From: an uncultured Oscillospiraceae bacterium
GTDB taxonomy: Bacteria; Bacillota; Clostridia; Oscillospirales; Ruminococcaceae
NCBI GenBank assembly: GCA_900556255.1
Contig: USNZ01000090.1
Coordinates: forward strand, 1-5,827
Direction of reading: 5' to 3'
Length of the DNA: 5,827 bases
Both the position numbers and the translations under genes were made by a program. Positions 5,715 to 5,827 of this stretch are shown piece after piece; position 1 is the first letter of the stretch, and the number at the start of each line of letters is the position of its first letter. The notes beneath the pieces were generated by a model. It was given only the letters and a program-made list of their open reading frames with translations. It was not told where the DNA came from and did not search any database.

Positions 5715-5827
5715 CGACTGGACCGTAAGCCGGGTTCTGTATCAAACGGCGATCTATCTTGGCCTTGCGTCGCCGCAAGGCTCACGCCATCACCGGGACG
5801 CGCGAGACTCCGCATAATGTCCCATAC
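5715..5827 (-). ncRNA. rnpB: RNase P RNA, 3' part (5' part outside the window)
   Basis: Catalytic RNA of ribonuclease P, which trims the 5' leader from precursor tRNAs. The minus strand carries the diagnostic 3' core: AGATAGAT (5759-5752), then ACAGAA within TACAGAACCCGGCTTA (from 5741), which contains conserved region V and the 3' strand of helix P4. Upstream is a perfect 7-bp hairpin CCTTGCG-GCGA-CGCAAGG (5780-5763) with a GNRA tetraloop, at the place of P18 in E. coli, and preceded by the same TGAGCC. GGGAC/GTCCC (5823-5819 with 5799-5795) fits P13 enclosing a short P14-like stem. P13/P14 argue for type A, usual in Clostridia, over the type B of Bacillus. The 3' end is placed just before a T-run (5714-5709); the exact mature end is uncertain by several bases because the 5' strand of P1 is not visible. 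Confidence 0.93.

Noticed and set aside
5702..5741. The 5' boundary region around ACAGAACCCGGCTTA as part of a tRNA or riboswitch
   Set aside because: The motif with its upstream AGATAGAT and GNRA hairpin matches the 3' core of RNase P RNA; no cloverleaf or known riboswitch core is present.
1..5827. Mobile element, CRISPR array, phage or defence system
   Set aside because: No repeats with spacers, inverted terminal repeats, transposase, integrase or toxin-like genes were seen; the gene content is core housekeeping.

Overview
The window looks like a chromosomal housekeeping segment from a moderately high-GC member of the Clostridia. An Oscillospiraceae-type gut bacterium (Faecalibacterium, Gemmiger or Subdoligranulum relatives) is my best guess. 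This rests on strong Gram-positive AAGGAGG-type ribosome binding sites, a membrane-anchored LysM-G5-M23 cell-wall peptidase of clostridial style, a walJ-rlmH pair, and the 3' part of an RNase P RNA that aligns with type A (P13/P14 and P18 visible) rather than the Bacillus type B. The genus is inference only. All supported genes lie on the minus strand, so they are read from high to low coordinates.

Layout in the direction of transcription: (1) 5827-5715, the 3' part of rnpB, cut by the window edge and followed by a T-run and then a strong 12-bp terminator hairpin. (2) A sigma-A-like promoter at 5643-5615 and rluA-family pseudouridine synthase (5582-4680). After a 54-nt gap comes a 593-residue membrane-anchored M23 peptidase (4625-2844) with a TTG start, closed by a 13-bp terminator hairpin at 2828-2800. 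(3) A promoter at 2787-2759, a leader of about 78 nt with some potential structure, and murA (2673-1390, TTG start). An intrinsic terminator at 1377-1347 lies 3' of murA. walJ (1316-528) and rlmH (516-31) follow, with the rlmH ribosome binding site overlapping the walJ stop codon. The last 30 bases may hold half of another terminator.

Functionally the segment combines RNA processing and modification (RNase P RNA, RluA-like synthase, RlmH) with cell-wall synthesis and turnover (MurA makes the first committed peptidoglycan precursor, the M23 protein probably cuts peptidoglycan, and WalJ is linked in other Firmicutes to the WalRK wall-homeostasis regulon). I found no mobile element, CRISPR array, toxin, phage gene or evident new system. 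The points worth a second look are regulatory: two TTG starts, a terminator inside murA-walJ-rlmH with no obvious promoter after it, a possible fold-back in the murA leader, and the unassigned N-terminal part of the M23 protein.
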